DNA of 64,000 bases from Enterobacter sp. RHBSTW-00175 (GTDB lineage: Bacteria > Pseudomonadota > Gammaproteobacteria > Enterobacterales > Enterobacteriaceae). The translations under genes and the position numbers were made by a program. Every line of letters starts with the position of its first letter. The stretch's first letter is position 1. The DNA lies in contig NZ_CP055930.1 of the NCBI RefSeq assembly GCF_013927005.1, forward strand, positions 744,001 to 808,000, written 5' to 3'. Under the pieces are notes generated by a model that saw only the letters and a program-made list of their open reading frames with translations, did no database searches and was not told the DNA's origin. Below are positions 10,234-25,322 of the stretch, one piece after another.

Positions 10234-11589
10234 ATGTTGTCAAAATTTAAGCGTAATAAACATCAACAACACCTTGCTCAACTACCGAAGATTTCTCAGT
10301 CAGTTGATGATGTAGAGTTCTTTTACGCTCCCGCTCATTTTCGGGAGACACTTCTGGAAAAAATTGCCAGCGCCACGAGACGTATTTGCATTGTGGCTCT
10401 TTATCTCGAACAAGATGAAGGTGGCCGCGGGATCCTGAACGCGCTTTATGAAGCAAAACGGCTTCGTCCAGAGCTGGATGTACGTGTGCTGGTTGACTGG
10501 CATCGCGCACAACGCGGCCGTATTGGTGCCGTGGCTTCTAACACCAACGCAGACTGGTATTGCCGAACTGCCCAGGAAAACCCGGGGATTGATATCCCGG
10601 TTTATGGCGTTCCCGTCAATACTCGCGAAGCACTTGGCGTACTCCATTTCAAAGGCTTCATCATTGACGACAGCGTTCTGTATAGCGGCGCGAGTCTGAA
10701 TGATGTTTACCTGCACCAGCTCGATAAATATCGTTACGACCGCTACCATCTGATTCGCAATCCGCAGATGGCTGACATCATGTTCAACTGGGTTGATAAG
10801 AATCTGGTGCATGGACGTGGCGTGAATCGTCTTGATAACCCTCACCGTCCCAAGAGCCCGGAAATTAAAAACGACGTTCGTCTCTTCCGCCAGGAATTAC
10901 GTGACGCGATTTATCATTTTCAGGGTGATGCAAACAACGAGCAGTTATCTGTCACTCCGCTCGTTGGACTGGGCAAGTCGAGCCTGCTGAATAAGACCAT
11001 CTTCCATCTGATGCCGTGCGCCGATCAGAAACTTACGATCTGCACCCCTTACTTCAACCTGCCGGCCGTGCTGGTGCGTAACATCATTCAGCTGTTACGT
11101 GATGGTAAGAAGGTCGAAATCATCGTGGGTGATAAAACCGCGAACGACTTTTTTATCCCGGAAGATCAGCCGTTCAAAATCATCGGTGCATTGCCTTATC
11201 TCTATGAGATTAACCTGCGCCGTTTCCTGAGCCGTTTACAGTACTATGTCAACACTGACCAGCTAGTTGTGCGCTTGTGGAAAGATGAAGACAATACCTA
11301 TCACCTGAAAGGGATGTGGGTAGATGATGAGTGGATGCTGCTGACAGGTAATAACCTGAACCCGCGTGCCTGGCGCCTGGATCTGGAAAATGCCATTCTG
11401 ATCCACGATCCACAGCATGAACTGGCCGCGAAACGTGAACGCGAACTGGATTTGATTCGCACGCATACCACGGTGGTGCGTCACTACCGCGATCTGCAAA
11501 GCATTGCTGATTATCCGGTGAAAGTCCGCAAGCTCATTCGCCGTTTGCGTCGGATCCGTATCGACCGCCTTATTAGCCGCATTTTGTAA
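10234..11589 (+). CDS. pssA: CDP-diacylglycerol-serine O-phosphatidyltransferase
   Basis: Phosphatidylserine synthase of the phospholipase D superfamily, peripheral to the inner membrane, the first committed step to phosphatidylethanolamine. Two HKD-type motifs are intact: [19 protein letters not shown] near residue 133 and [20 protein letters not shown] near 350. The 451-residue length and the basic C-terminal end ([14 protein letters not shown]) match E. coli. A GTG lies directly before the ATG in the same frame; I use the ATG at 10234, which gives the family N-terminus [11 protein letters not shown]. Confidence 0.97.
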   Translation: MLSKFKRNKHQQHLAQLPKISQSVDDVEFFYAPAHFRETLLEKIASATRRICIVALYLEQDEGGRGILNALYEAKRLRPELDVRVLVDWHRAQRGRIGAVASNTNADWYCRTAQENPGIDIPVYGVPVNTREALGVLHFKGFIIDDSVLYSGASLNDVYLHQLDKYRYDRYHLIRNPQMADIMFNWVDKNLVHGRGVNRLDNPHRPKSPEIKNDVRLFRQELRDAIYHFQGDANNEQLSVTPLVGLGKSSLLNKTIFHLMPCADQKLTICTPYFNLPAVLVRNIIQLLRDGKKVEIIVGDKTANDFFIPEDQPFKIIGALPYLYEINLRRFLSRLQYYVNTDQLVVRLWKDEDNTYHLKGMWVDDEWMLLTGNNLNPRAWRLDLENAILIHDPQHELAAKRERELDLIRTHTTVVRHYRDLQSIADYPVKVRKLIRRLRRIRIDRLISRIL

Positions 11590-11593
11590 CGCC

Positions 11594-11621
11594 AGGCCCT
11601 GTCAACGACGGGGCTTTTTTT
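11594..11621 (+). terminator. pssA intrinsic terminator
   Basis: GGCCCTGTCAACGACGGGGC forms a short GC stem followed by seven T residues. Confidence 0.75.
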
Positions 11622-11633
11622 ATGGAGCTCATT

Positions 11634-11957
11634 GTGCGTATACCTCTGCTGCTTACAATCCTCTGTCTGACTGGATGTAGCCACATGGCTAACGATAACT
11701 GGTATGGCCAGGACAAGGCTCAGCACTTTCTTGCCTCAGCAATGTTGTCCGCTGCGGGCAATGAATACGCACAACATCAGGGTTACAGCCAGGATCGTAG
11801 CGCGGCGATTGGTTTCATGTTTTCTGTAAGCCTTGGGGCATCCAAAGAGCTTTGGGACAGCCGCCCGGCAGGGAGCGGCTGGAGCTGGAAAGATTTCGCG
11901 TGGGATGTCGCCGGAGCAACCACCGGCTATGCCGTGTGGCAGATGGCGCATTATTAA
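11634..11957 (+). CDS. yfiM: small lipoprotein YfiM
   Basis: Predicted lipoprotein of unknown function. The GTG at 11634 is favoured as start because GGAG lies 6 bases before it; the ATG at 11622 overlaps that ribosome site and would add only MELI. The 107-residue product has a short signal peptide with lipobox LTGC (Cys15) and the conserved [18 protein letters not shown] and [26 protein letters not shown] stretches. Its stop codon overlaps the 3' end of the convergent kgtP by 4 bp. Confidence 0.88.
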   Translation: MRIPLLLTILCLTGCSHMANDNWYGQDKAQHFLASAMLSAAGNEYAQHQGYSQDRSAAIGFMFSVSLGASKELWDSRPAGSGWSWKDFAWDVAGATTGYAVWQMAHY

Positions 11958-13249
11958 AGGCGGATCCCCTTCCCTTTACGGTGCAGCATCAGAGAAACAA
12001 TAAAGGCCAGCGCCCCCATGACGGTGACATACCAGAAGAAGGTCGTTTCGCTTCCCCATGATTTGAGAGACAGCGCGACATATTCAGCTGAGCCCCCAAA
12101 CAGTGCGTTAGCCACCGCGTAAGAGAGACCAACCCCCAGAGCACGCACCTGTGCAGGGAACATTTCCGCTTTTAATATCCCGCTGATAGAGGTGTAGAAA
12201 CTGACTATCACCATTGCCATCATAACGAGGGCAAAAGCTGCATAAGGCGAGGAGACATGCTGAAGTGCGGACAAAATGGGCACGGTACATAACGCAGACA
12301 TTCCGCCAAAAATCAGCATCGATGTGCGCCGACCAATTTTATCAGAGAGCGCGCCAATCACCGGTTGTATCAGCATAAAGACAAACAGCGCCACGGTCAT
12401 TACTACACTGGCGACGTTCGCGTGCATTCCCGTTGTGTTCACCAGGTACTTTTGCATATAGGTGGTGAAGGTGTAAAAGCTTAGCGAGCCCCCGGCGGTG
12501 AAGCCCAGCACCATCAGAAATGCTTTGCGGTTACGCCATAAGCCTTTGAACGATCCGGCTTCCTTTAACGCCCTGACTTCCTGCTGCGATGTTTCATCTA
12601 ACTGTCGACGCAGCCAAAGCGCAACGATCGCCAACACGGCCCCCATTGCAAAGGGGATCCGCCATCCCCAGGCGTGTAACTGTTCATCGGTCAGGATCTG
12701 CTGAAGGATCACCACCACAAGGATCGCCAAAAGTTGGCCGCCAATGAGAGTGACATACTGGAAAGATGCGTAGAATCCTTTACGACCTTCGAGCGCAATT
12801 TCACTCATGTAGGTCGCGCTGGTGCCGTATTCCCCGCCAACCGAAAGCCCCTGGAATAAGCGAGCCAGTAACAGCAGCGCCGGTGCCCATGTACCAATAG
12901 CGTCGTAACCCGGTAAGCAAGCAATCACAAGCGAACCAAAGCACATCATACAGACCGAGATCAGCATAGAGATTTTACGGCCACGGCGATCCGCAATTCG
13001 GCCGAACAGCCAGCCACCAATTGGGCGCATCAGGAACCCAGCGGCAAAAACGCCCGCAGTTTGCAGTAGCTGCGTGGTTGTGTTACCGGACGGGAAGAAA
13101 ATGTGAGCAAAGTAGAGCGAACAGAACGAATAGACGTAGAAGTCGAACCATTCAACCAGATTTCCTGAAGAGGCGCTGACGATTGCCCATACCCTTCGGC
13201 GGGTATCACTGTTAGCCAGCGTCCCGTGTGATGTGATGTTTTCTGTCAT
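11954..13249 (-). CDS. kgtP: alpha-ketoglutarate permease
   Basis: Proton-coupled 2-oxoglutarate importer of the major facilitator superfamily, metabolite:H+ symporter group; inner membrane. The 431-residue protein has about 12 hydrophobic segments, the N-terminal signature [15 protein letters not shown], the loop 2-3 motif [14 protein letters not shown] and [18 protein letters not shown]. An AGGAG lies 10 bases before the ATG at 13249. It ends in tail-to-tail overlap with yfiM. Confidence 0.95.
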   Translation of the reverse strand: MTENITSHGTLANSDTRRRVWAIVSASSGNLVEWFDFYVYSFCSLYFAHIFFPSGNTTTQLLQTAGVFAAGFLMRPIGGWLFGRIADRRGRKISMLISVCMMCFGSLVIACLPGYDAIGTWAPALLLLARLFQGLSVGGEYGTSATYMSEIALEGRKGFYASFQYVTLIGGQLLAILVVVILQQILTDEQLHAWGWRIPFAMGAVLAIVALWLRRQLDETSQQEVRALKEAGSFKGLWRNRKAFLMVLGFTAGGSLSFYTFTTYMQKYLVNTTGMHANVASVVMTVALFVFMLIQPVIGALSDKIGRRTSMLIFGGMSALCTVPILSALQHVSSPYAAFALVMMAMVIVSFYTSISGILKAEMFPAQVRALGVGLSYAVANALFGGSAEYVALSLKSWGSETTFFWYVTVMGALAFIVSLMLHRKGKGIRL

Positions 13250-13422
13250 TATGATTATGCTCCTGCCATCTACAGCGGCGTGTTGAGTCTAAGAGACTCA
13301 ATTGCTTCGTAAATGAAATGTTATAATTTTGTTATAAACCACATTGCGATGGAGATCACATATTTCATTAGCAGGATAAGGGATTAGGAGAAAGGCCAGA
13401 AAGGGGATCGTGCGGTCGACAT
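13250..13422. other. kgtP upstream region
   Basis: AT-rich 5' region of kgtP with no supportable coding sequence. It includes TTATAATTTTGTTATAA near 13321-13337, a plausible -10-rich promoter segment, although I could not assign exact elements. Confidence 0.4.
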
Positions 13423-13492
13423 TGCCGGGTGGCGGCTTCGCCTTACCCGGCCTACGGTTTTGCAGGTCCGGTAAGCGTAGCGCCACCGGGCA
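13423..13492. repeat. pair of inverted REP elements (BIME)
   Basis: Two copies of the palindromic REP consensus face each other: TGCCGGGTGGCGGCTTCGCC with its arm to about 13455, and GGTCCGGTAAGCGTAGCGCC to 13492. This is the typical bacterial interspersed mosaic element, here at the end of the rRNA operon. A single related REP lies at 40438-40472. Confidence 0.88.
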
Positions 13493-13510
13493 TTTTTTAC
13501 GCACAAAAGC

Positions 13511-13564
13511 AAAAAACCCCGCACCTTTCGGTACGGGGTTCTTCTTAATTGATGCCTGGCAGTT
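13511..13564 (-). terminator. rRNA operon terminator T2 with 5S-end remnant
   Basis: On the minus strand a stem with an 11-base arm (13515-13525 against 13530-13540, loop GAAA) is followed by a T-run. Just upstream, at 13545-13564, is TTAATTGATGCCTGGCAGTT (plus-strand reading), a repeat of the 5S 3' end also present at 13713-13732. This T1-remnant-T2 order matches what is known of E. coli rrnB T1/T2. Confidence 0.85.
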
Positions 13565-13675
13565 GTATGCCGGGCTTCCTGCCCGGCACCCTGCGGGCAG
13601 CACTCCGTGCTGTGCAAATCCGCTCCCGGCGGATTTGTCCTACTCAGGAGAGCCCTCACCGACAAACAACACCTA

Positions 13676-13708
13676 AAACAAAAGGCCCAGTCTTTCGACT
13701 GGGCCTTT
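13676..13708 (-). terminator. rRNA operon terminator T1
   Basis: Perfect 12-bp stem (AAAGGCCCAGTC at 13681-13692 and its complement at 13697-13708) with a GAAA tetraloop on the transcribed strand, followed by TGTTTT; identical in form to E. coli rrn T1. Confidence 0.92.
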
Positions 13709-13719
13709 CATTTTAATTG

Positions 13720-13839
13720 ATGCCTGGCAGTTCCCTACTCTCACATGGGGAGACCCCACACTACCATCGGCGCTACGGCGTTTCACTTCTGAGTTCGGCA
13801 TGGGGTCAGGTGGGACCACCGCGCTAAAGCCGCCAGGCA
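13720..13839 (-). rRNA. rrf: 5S ribosomal RNA
   Basis: The 120-base gene runs from TGCCTGGCGGC on the minus strand (ending at 13839) to CTGCCAGGCAT at 13720, and the two ends pair. The internal CCCACCTGACCCCATGCCGA block matches E. coli 5S. Confidence 0.97.
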
Positions 13840-13908
13840 AATTCTGTTAAATCTGTATCAGGCTGAAAATATTCTGTCTCTCAACCGCCGAAACAGCTTC
13901 GGCGTTGT

Positions 13909-16814
<2,906 letters not shown>

Positions 16815-17008
16815 TCACAACCCGAAGATGTTTCTTTCGATTCATCATCAAATTGCGAAAATTTGAGAGACTCGAACACACCACTTAAGGTGTGTCGTTT
16901 CAATTTTCAGCTTGATCCAGATTTTTAAAGAGCAAATATCTCAAACATGACTCGCTGAGTCAGTTTTGAGATACGGGGGTCGGCGACTTTCACTCACAAA
17001 CCAGCAAG

Positions 17009-17084
17009 TGGCGTCCCCTAGGGGATTCGAACCCCTGTTACCGCCGTGAAAGGGCGGTGTCCTGGGCCTCTAGACGAAGGGGAC
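17009..17084 (-). tRNA. gltW: tRNA-Glu (anticodon TTC) in the 16S-23S spacer
   Basis: A 76-base gene with acceptor GTCCCCT, T-loop GGTTCGAATC, anticodon loop CTTTCAC (TTC) and an encoded CCA end. A single tRNA-Glu spacer and the position between clpB and kgtP match E. coli rrnG, so the symbol follows that locus. Confidence 0.95.
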
Positions 17085-17170
17085 ACTGAAGTCTGCTTCG
17101 GCAAGACGCCTTGCTATTTACTTTTCATCAGACAATCTGTGTGAGCACTACAAAGGCAGGTTCTTTAAGG

Positions 17171-18710
<1,540 letters not shown>

Positions 18711-18835
18711 AAGTTTGATGCTCGTGAATTAAACTTCGTAATGAATTACGTATGTTCACTCAGAGACTTGGTATTCATTTATCGTCTTGCGACGTTAAGA
18801 ATCCATGTCACTTTGAGTGCCCACACAGATTGTCT

Positions 18836-18854
18836 GATAAATTGTTAAAGAGCA
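18836..18854 (-). promoter_or_regulatory. rRNA leader antitermination boxA region
   Basis: TGCTCTTTAACAATTTATC on the minus strand is the boxA-containing leader sequence conserved in enterobacterial rrn operons, used for Nus-dependent antitermination. Confidence 0.85.
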
Positions 18855-18889
18855 GTGCCGCTTCGTTTTCGCTGCGGCGCGGGGTGTGC

Positions 18890-18917
18890 ATATTACGCTT
18901 TCCCGCTACAGAGTCAA
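18890..18917 (-). promoter_or_regulatory. rRNA operon promoter P2
   Basis: -35 TTGACT (18917-18912) and -10 TAATAT (18895-18890) are separated by 16 bases and followed by a GC-rich discriminator, as in other rrn P2 promoters. Confidence 0.8.
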
Positions 18918-19019
18918 GCATTTATTTTCGCTTTTCTCCGGGATTCTTCAGCGGCTTTCGCCGGAGAACCCTGCTGACCCGGCGGCTTGCTTGCCGTTGT
19001 TCCGTGTCAGTGGAGGCGC

Positions 19020-19047
19020 ATTATAGGGAGTTATTCTGAAGCTGCAA
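19020..19047 (-). promoter_or_regulatory. rRNA operon promoter P1
   Basis: -35 TTGCAG (19047-19042) and -10 TATAAT (19025-19020), spacing 16, followed by the GCGCCTCC discriminator typical of rrn P1 and of ppGpp/DksA control. The upstream AT-rich tract to about 19080 could hold UP-element and Fis sites. Confidence 0.85.
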
Positions 19048-19129
19048 GTGCAAAGTGAAAATTATTTACTGACCGCTCACTTTCCAGGCAAAACACACTC
19101 CAGACATTCATTTTCGCCTGGTTTTTAAA

Positions 19130-19158
19130 CAAAAACGAGCCGCAAGCGACTCGTTTTT
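19130..19158 (-). terminator. clpB intrinsic terminator
   Basis: An imperfect stem (AAAAACGAG on one side, CTCGTTTTT on the other) lies just after the clpB stop; the minus-strand product ends in a run of T residues. Confidence 0.8.
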
Positions 19159-19171
19159 GATGTTTTGTGAC

Positions 19172-21745
19172 TTACTGCACTGCCACAATTCGATCTTCAT
19201 TCACTTCCAGACGAATTACTTTTCCTGGAATCAACTCCCCGGAAAGGATTTGCTGAGCCAGAGGGTTTTCGATCTGCTGCTGGATAGCACGTTTCAGAGG
19301 GCGTGCACCATAAACAGGATCGTAGCCATTCTCACTGAGCAGTTTCAGCGCGTCATCAGAGATGTGAATTTCATACCCACGTTCTTCCAGACGTTTATAA
19401 AGACGCTGGAGCTGAATCTGCGCGATAGAAGCAATGTGTTTTTCACCTAATGGGTGGAATACCACGACTTCATCGATACGGTTAATGAACTCAGGGCGGA
19501 AGCTATGACTCACAACCCCCAGAACCAGTTCCTTCATATGACCGTAATCCAGCTCACCAAAACGTTCCTGAATCAAATCAGAACCCAGGTTAGACGTCAT
19601 GATCACAACGGTATTACGGAAATCGACTGTTCTCCCCTGCCCATCGGTGAGTCGTCCATCATCCAGAACCTGCAACAGAATGTTGAACACATCCGGGTGC
19701 GCTTTCTCCACTTCATCCAGAAGAATGACGGAGTAAGGACGGCGGCGTACCGCTTCAGTCAGATAGCCACCTTCTTCGTAGCCAACGTATCCCGGAGGTG
19801 CACCCACCAGACGTGAAACCGAGTGTTTTTCCATAAACTCAGACATATCGATACGGATCATCGCGTCATCGCTATCAAACATAAAGTTTGCCAGCGCTTT
19901 GCAGAGTTCTGTTTTACCCACCCCCGTTGGCCCCAGGAACAGGAATGAACCAATCGGACGATTTGGGTCAGACAAGCCCGCACGGCTACGGCGAATTGCA
20001 TTCGATACAGCCTCAACGGCTTCATCCTGGCCGATAACCCGGTGGTGTAAGTCCTGCTCCATCCGCAGCAGTTTTTCACGTTCACTTTCCATCATGCGAG
20101 CGACCGGGATACCCGTCCAGCGCGCCAGCACTTCAGCGATTTCCGCATCGGTCACTTTGTTACGCAGCAGACGCATGGTTTTGCCTTCTGTCTGCGTTGC
20201 AGCTTCCAGCTGTTTTTCCAGCTCTGGAATTTTACCGTACTGAAGTTCAGACATCCGCCCCAGGTCACCTACCCGGCGAGCCTGTTCAATGGCAATTTTT
20301 GCCTGCTCCAGTTCTGCCTTAATCGTCTGGGTACCCGAAAGCGACGCTTTCTCCGCTTTCCACTCTTCTTCTAACTCAGAATACTGGCGCTCTTTGTCAT
20401 CCAGTTCCTCGTTAAGCATATCCAGGCGTTTCTTACTGGCTTCATCAGACTCTTTCTTCAGCGCCTGCTGTTCCAGCTTGAGCTGAATGATTCGGCGGTC
20501 GAGTCTGTCCAGCTCTTCGGGTTTTGAGTCAATCTGCATACGAATACTCGACGCAGCTTCATCAATAAGGTCGATAGCTTTATCCGGCAGCTGGCGATCG
20601 GAGATATAACGGTGCGAAAGCGTCGCCGCTGCAACAATGGCCGGGTCGGTGATCTGCACATGGTGGTGCAACTCATAACGCTCTTTCAGGCCACGTAAAA
20701 TCGCAATGGTGTCTTCGACCGTTGGCTCAGCAACGAATACTTTCTGGAAACGACGCTCAAGCGCAGCATCTTTTTCAATATACTGACGATACTCATCAAG
20801 CGTTGTCGCACCGACACAGTGAAGTTCACCACGCGCCAGCGCCGGTTTCAGCATGTTCCCGGCATCCATTGCGCCATCCGCTTTACCGGCACCGACCATA
20901 GTGTGCAATTCGTCGATAAACAGAATGACGTTGCCTTCCTGTTTTGCCAGGTCGTTAAGCACGCCTTTCAGACGTTCTTCGAATTCACCGCGGTATTTCG
21001 CCCCGGCTACCAACGCACCCATATCCAGAGCCAGCACACGGCGACCTTTCAGGCCTTCCGGTACTTCTCCATTAACAATACGTTGCGCCAGCCCTTCAAC
21101 GATGGCGGTTTTACCGACACCCGGCTCACCAATCAAAACGGGATTGTTTTTGGTACGACGTTGCAGCACCTGGATGGTACGGCGAATTTCTTCATCACGG
21201 CCAATTACCGGGTCAAGCTTGCCCTGCTCGGCACGCTCGGTCAGATCGACCGTAAATTTTTTCAAAGCCTGACGTTGGTCTTCGGCTCCTTGATCGTTCA
21301 CGCTTTCACCTCCGCGCATTTTTTCAATCGCCTGAGTCACGTTGGCGGTTGTTGCTCCGGCAGTTTTCAGCAGGTCGGTCAAAGTACCGCGTGATTCAAG
21401 CACCGCCAGAACAAACAGTTCCGACGATATAAAGTTGTCGCCACGTTTTTGCGCCAGTTTGTCGCAAAGATTCAGTACACGTACCAGATCCTGGGACGGC
21501 TGAACATCACCGCCAGTCCCTTCTACCTGCGGCAACCGGCTCAGTGCCTGATCGATAGCCGTGCGCAACTGGCCAGCATTAATACCGGCGGACGTTAATA
21601 ATGGACGTACCGATCCCCCTTCCTGATTCAGCAAGGCGCTCATTAGATGAAGAGGTTCGATAAATTGGTTGTCGTGCCCCAGTGCGAGGGACTGGGCATC
21701 GGCGAGTGCTAGCTGGAATTTATTAGTAAGACGATCCAGACGCAT
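19172..21745 (-). CDS. clpB: ATP-dependent protein disaggregase ClpB
   Basis: Hexameric AAA+ chaperone that dissolves aggregates with DnaK/DnaJ/GrpE. The 857-residue protein has the N domain (1 to about 145), first AAA+ module with Walker A GEPGVGKT near 206, the coiled-coil middle domain (about 400-520, [17 protein letters not shown]), and second AAA+ module with GPTGVGKT near 605 and GYVGYEEGG pore loop. I start at 21745 because GGAGGAGTT directly precedes this ATG and the product begins [10 protein letters not shown] as in E. coli; a longer frame adds four residues. A sigma-32 promoter lies upstream. Confidence 0.98.
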   Translation of the reverse strand: MRLDRLTNKFQLALADAQSLALGHDNQFIEPLHLMSALLNQEGGSVRPLLTSAGINAGQLRTAIDQALSRLPQVEGTGGDVQPSQDLVRVLNLCDKLAQKRGDNFISSELFVLAVLESRGTLTDLLKTAGATTANVTQAIEKMRGGESVNDQGAEDQRQALKKFTVDLTERAEQGKLDPVIGRDEEIRRTIQVLQRRTKNNPVLIGEPGVGKTAIVEGLAQRIVNGEVPEGLKGRRVLALDMGALVAGAKYRGEFEERLKGVLNDLAKQEGNVILFIDELHTMVGAGKADGAMDAGNMLKPALARGELHCVGATTLDEYRQYIEKDAALERRFQKVFVAEPTVEDTIAILRGLKERYELHHHVQITDPAIVAAATLSHRYISDRQLPDKAIDLIDEAASSIRMQIDSKPEELDRLDRRIIQLKLEQQALKKESDEASKKRLDMLNEELDDKERQYSELEEEWKAEKASLSGTQTIKAELEQAKIAIEQARRVGDLGRMSELQYGKIPELEKQLEAATQTEGKTMRLLRNKVTDAEIAEVLARWTGIPVARMMESEREKLLRMEQDLHHRVIGQDEAVEAVSNAIRRSRAGLSDPNRPIGSFLFLGPTGVGKTELCKALANFMFDSDDAMIRIDMSEFMEKHSVSRLVGAPPGYVGYEEGGYLTEAVRRRPYSVILLDEVEKAHPDVFNILLQVLDDGRLTDGQGRTVDFRNTVVIMTSNLGSDLIQERFGELDYGHMKELVLGVVSHSFRPEFINRIDEVVVFHPLGEKHIASIAQIQLQRLYKRLEERGYEIHISDDALKLLSENGYDPVYGARPLKRAIQQQIENPLAQQILSGELIPGKVIRLEVNEDRIVAVQ

Positions 21746-21784
21746 AACTCCTCCCATAACAGGTCAAATTTGCTACTGGAGATT

Positions 21785-21812
21785 AAATGAGGTCATCCCT
21801 CAATTATTCAAG
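21785..21812 (-). promoter_or_regulatory. sigma-32 heat-shock promoter of clpB
   Basis: -35 CTTGAA (21812-21807) and -10 CCTCATTT (21792-21785) with a 14-base spacer fit the RpoH consensus CTTGAA-N13-15-CCCCATNT, 39 bases before the clpB start. Confidence 0.88.
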
Positions 21813-21874
21813 GTTAATGACCTGAATTATGTGAAAAGAAAACGGCACGTACCGGATCGTCTTGATTCTTTAGG

Positions 21875-22606
21875 TTATATCAGCCAAATAAAACTTGCCA
21901 TACGACCCGTCGTCTTGTCACGACGATAAGAGAAAAAATCACCCTTTTCGGTGAACGTACAGCGATCGCCACCGAAGATTTGCGTAATGCCCGCGCGATT
22001 CAGACGCTGACGCGCAAGCTGATAAATATCGGCCAGATACTTTTCACCCACCGGCTGAAACGCGGTGACGGCTTGCGAGTCTTTATCCATAAAGGCTTCG
22101 CGTACCTCGGGCCCAACTTCAAATGCACGAGGACCAATTGCCGGGCCAAGCCAGGCAATAATGTTGGCAGGGTCATCGGCAAAGCAGGCGACCGTCTCCT
22201 CCAGAACCCCTTCGCACAAGCCACGCCATCCCGCGTGCGCGGCCGCGACTTCAGTTCCAGCATGGTTACAGAAGAGAACCGGCAGGCAATCGGCGGTCAT
22301 AACGGCACAAACTGTCCCGGGAGTATTACTGTAAGAGGCGTCGGCGCGTTTAGAAACATAGGGTTCACCCGTCAGTTTCAGTACGTCCTTGCCATGCACC
22401 TGCTCGAGCCAGACGGGTTTTGACGGTAAGTCACCGGCCGCAAACATACGCTTGCGGTTTTCCTCAACGTGTTCCAGAACATCACCGCAATGCGCGCCGA
22501 GATTTAATGACTCCCACGCGCCCTGGCTTACCCCGCCGATGCGGGTCGAACTACAGGCGGCCACGCCCTCAGGAAGTGGCCACTCCGGGACAATCAGTTT
22601 GGTCAT
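21875..22606 (-). CDS. pgeF: purine nucleoside/multicopper-fold enzyme PgeF (YfiH)
   Basis: Laccase-domain (DUF152) family protein; in E. coli it is proposed to edit peptidoglycan precursors, and homologues also show purine nucleoside activity. The 243-residue length matches. Conserved metal-site residues are visible in WLEQVHGKDV (His), AVMTADCLPVLF (Cys) and AAAHAGWRGL (His). The start codon overlaps the rluD stop by 4 bp (22603-22606), so the two are translationally coupled in the order rluD-pgeF. It lies downstream of rluD and 129 bp upstream of clpB. Confidence 0.93.
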   Translation of the reverse strand: MTKLIVPEWPLPEGVAACSSTRIGGVSQGAWESLNLGAHCGDVLEHVEENRKRMFAAGDLPSKPVWLEQVHGKDVLKLTGEPYVSKRADASYSNTPGTVCAVMTADCLPVLFCNHAGTEVAAAHAGWRGLCEGVLEETVACFADDPANIIAWLGPAIGPRAFEVGPEVREAFMDKDSQAVTAFQPVGEKYLADIYQLARQRLNRAGITQIFGGDRCTFTEKGDFFSYRRDKTTGRMASFIWLI

Positions 22607-23583
22607 AACCAGGCCACCTGGTCCTTATGCTCTTCAAAATCAGCACGTAATGCTTCGATAAGCTCCACCATATCCTGTGGGATAGGCGCGTGCCATTCCA
22701 TCTGAATGCCGGTGATCGGATGGTAAAGACGCAGCATTGTTGCGTGCAGTGCCTGGCGGTCAAACTTGCGCAGGACGCTGATGAACTCATCAGATGCGCC
22801 TTTAGGTGGGCGCGGACGACCACCGTAAACCTGGTCACCCACCAGCGGATGAGTGATGTGTGCCATATGGACACGAATCTGGTGTGTACGACCCGTTTCA
22901 AGGCGCAGACGCAGACGCGTATGGATACGGAAATGCTCCATAATGCGGTAGTGCGTTACCGCCGGTTTCCCCATTGGGTGCACCGACATATGCGTGCGTT
23001 TGGTTGGGTGGCGGCTGATAGGTTCTTCTACCGTGCCCCCCGAGGTCATATGACCAATCGCGACAGCTTCATATTCACGGGTAATTTCACGCAGCTGCAA
23101 CGATTCCACCAGACGTGTCTGTGCAGGAATGGTTTTCGCCACCACCATCAGACCTGTGGTGTCTTTATCCAGACGGTGAACAATACCGGCGCGCGGAACG
23201 TCCGCAATTGGCGGGTAATAATGGAGGAGCGCGTTTAATACTGTACCATCAGGATTACCGGCACCTGGATGAACAACCAGATCGCGCGGCTTGTTGATAA
23301 CCAGAATGTCATCATCTTCGTAGACGATGTCCAGTGGGATATCCTGCGGTTCAAAACGCACTTCTTCTTCAATTTCAGCATTGATGGCGACAGCTTCCCC
23401 ACCTAACACTTTCTCTTTTGGTTTGTCCCAGACTTTGCCGTTTACCATCACGCGTTGGTCAAGGATCCATTCTTTTATACGTGAACGCGAATAATCAGGG
23501 AACAATTCGGCCAAAGCCTGATCTAAGCGTTGACCGAGCTGATTTTCGGAGACTGTTGCGGTGAGTTCTACTCGTTGTGCCAT
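22603..23583 (-). CDS. rluD: 23S rRNA pseudouridine(1911/1915/1917) synthase
   Basis: Isomerises three uridines in helix 69 of 23S rRNA. The 326-residue protein has an N-terminal S4 RNA-binding domain (SRSRIKEWILDQRVMVNG), the RluA-family catalytic motif HRLDKDTTGL with Asp139, and the GRTHQIRVHMAHITHPLVGD motif. It is divergent from bamD and overlaps pgeF by 4 bp. Confidence 0.97.
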   Translation of the reverse strand: MAQRVELTATVSENQLGQRLDQALAELFPDYSRSRIKEWILDQRVMVNGKVWDKPKEKVLGGEAVAINAEIEEEVRFEPQDIPLDIVYEDDDILVINKPRDLVVHPGAGNPDGTVLNALLHYYPPIADVPRAGIVHRLDKDTTGLMVVAKTIPAQTRLVESLQLREITREYEAVAIGHMTSGGTVEEPISRHPTKRTHMSVHPMGKPAVTHYRIMEHFRIHTRLRLRLETGRTHQIRVHMAHITHPLVGDQVYGGRPRPPKGASDEFISVLRKFDRQALHATMLRLYHPITGIQMEWHAPIPQDMVELIEALRADFEEHKDQVAWL

Positions 23584-23714
23584 AAACTGCTTCTTCGTTT
23601 AACGTTGGGTTTTACGGCTTTGCCGTTTAATATAGTGTGCTATTGTAGCTGGTCTTAATCGGGAGCAGGAACAGAGTTTCTCCCGGACAAACATTTGAGG
23701 AAAGTCAAAACGTC

Positions 23715-24452
23715 ATGACGCGCATGAAATATCTGGTGGCAGCGGCCACGTTGAGCCTGGCTTTGGTGGGCTGCTCCGGTTCAAATGAACAGGTCCCTGA
23801 CAATCCGCCGAATGAAATCTATGCGACTGCACAACAAAAGTTGCAGGACGGTAACTGGAAACAGGCGATAACGCAACTGGAAGCGTTGGATAATCGCTAT
23901 CCATTTGGTCCGTATTCACAGCAGGTACAGTTAGATCTCATCTACGCATACTATAAAAATGCCGATCTGCCGCTGGCTCAGGCAACCATCGATCGTTTCA
24001 TGCGTCTGAACCCGACTCATCCTAACATCGACTATGTGATGTACATGCGCGGCCTCACCAACATGGCGCTGGACGACAGTGCTCTGCAAGGTTTCTTTGG
24101 TGTTGATCGTTCCGACCGCGATCCTCAACATGCGCGTGACGCCTTTAACGACTTCTCCAAGCTGGTGCGCAGCTATCCAAACAGCCAGTATATTACCGAT
24201 GCCACTAAACGTCTGGTTTTCCTGAAAGACCGTCTGGCTAAGTATGAATACTCCGTTGCCGAATACTACACTCGCCGTGGCGCATGGGTTGCCGTGGTTA
24301 ACCGTGTAGAAGGAATGCTGCGCGATTACCCAGATACGCAAGCCACGCGTGATGGCCTGAAGCTGATGGAAAATGCATACCGTCAAATGCAGATGAACGC
24401 GCAGGCTGAAAAGGTCGCGAAAATCATCGCCGCGAACAGCAGCAATACCTGA
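23715..24452 (+). CDS. bamD: outer membrane protein assembly factor BamD
   Basis: Essential lipoprotein of the BAM complex that inserts outer-membrane beta-barrels, anchored on the periplasmic face. The 245-residue precursor has a signal peptide ending in lipobox LVGC (Cys20) and five TPR-like helical repeats (for example [20 protein letters not shown] and [19 protein letters not shown]). The ribosome site is TGAGGAAAG. A strong terminator follows. Confidence 0.97.
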   Translation: MTRMKYLVAAATLSLALVGCSGSNEQVPDNPPNEIYATAQQKLQDGNWKQAITQLEALDNRYPFGPYSQQVQLDLIYAYYKNADLPLAQATIDRFMRLNPTHPNIDYVMYMRGLTNMALDDSALQGFFGVDRSDRDPQHARDAFNDFSKLVRSYPNSQYITDATKRLVFLKDRLAKYEYSVAEYYTRRGAWVAVVNRVEGMLRDYPDTQATRDGLKLMENAYRQMQMNAQAEKVAKIIAANSSNT

Positions 24453-24470
24453 TATTCCGCTCAAAGCAAA

Positions 24471-24499
24471 ACGGCAGCCCAATGGCTGCCGTTTTTTTA
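24471..24499 (+). terminator. bamD intrinsic terminator
   Basis: Perfect 9-bp stem (ACGGCAGCC at 24471-24479, GGCTGCCGT at 24484-24492) with loop CAAT, followed by seven T residues. Confidence 0.93.
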
Positions 24500-24643
24500 T
24501 TCGTTTCTGTCGCAAGCTGAAGCGGTTTAGCTACAACACATCCTATCAACTATGGCCTCAATTTCTGACTTCGACAAGGTAAAAATCGCCTCTTCCTGTC
24601 CTGCCTCACAAAAAAGATTCCCTGACAAAAACCGACAAAATAA

Positions 24644-24659
24644 CGTGATCTAAATCACA
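24644..24659 (+). promoter_or_regulatory. CRP-binding site upstream of raiA
   Basis: CGTGATCTAAATCACA matches the CRP core TGTGA-N6-TCACA with one mismatch, 63 bases before the raiA start. In E. coli raiA (yfiA) expression is cAMP-CRP dependent, consistent with this site. Confidence 0.8.
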
Positions 24660-24673
24660 CATTTTGACATTAG

Positions 24674-25063
<390 letters not shown>

Positions 25064-25086
25064 TCCTTTAAATTGAGTGTACCGCC

Positions 25087-25113
25087 AACGCGCCTTCGGG
25101 CGCGTTTTTTATT
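25087..25113 (+). terminator. raiA intrinsic terminator
   Basis: Perfect 8-bp stem (AACGCGCC, loop TTCG, GGCGCGTT at 25087-25106) followed by TTTTATT. Confidence 0.92.
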
Positions 25114-25141
25114 GACAGGGTGAAAACAGTGCAGGTACTTT
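25112..25141 (+). promoter_or_regulatory. likely pheL-pheA promoter
   Basis: -35 TTGACA (25112-25117) and a weak -10 TACTTT (25136-25141), spacing 18, lie about 26 bases before the leader peptide start. The -10 assignment is approximate. Confidence 0.55.
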
Positions 25142-25167
25142 AACGGTATCAACCACAGGATGACTCA

Positions 25168-25215
25168 ATGAAACTAACGCCGTTTTTCTTCGCATTCTTT
25201 TTTACCTTCCCCTGA
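25168..25215 (+). CDS. pheL: phe operon leader peptide
   Basis: A 15-residue ORF reading MKLTPFFFAFFFTFP, seven of fifteen residues being Phe, as in E. coli PheL. An AGGA lies before the ATG. Stalling at the Phe codons when charged tRNA-Phe is scarce would prevent the downstream terminator from forming and allow pheA transcription. Confidence 0.96.
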   Translation: MKLTPFFFAFFFTFP

Positions 25216-25293
25216 ATGGGAGGCGTTTCGTCGTGTGATAAAGAATGCGAAGACGAACAACAAGGCCTCCCAAACCGGGGGGCCTTTTTTATT
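25216..25293 (+). promoter_or_regulatory. pheA transcription attenuator
   Basis: The terminator arm pair is GGCCTCCC (25264-25271) and GGGGGGCC (25277-25284) followed by six T residues. The region before it contains GGGAGGCG and the AAAGAATGCG repeat of the leader coding end, which can form the alternative antiterminator pairing. Confidence 0.9.
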
Positions 25294-25322
25294 GATAACG
25301 ATAAAATGAGACAGGCAACACT

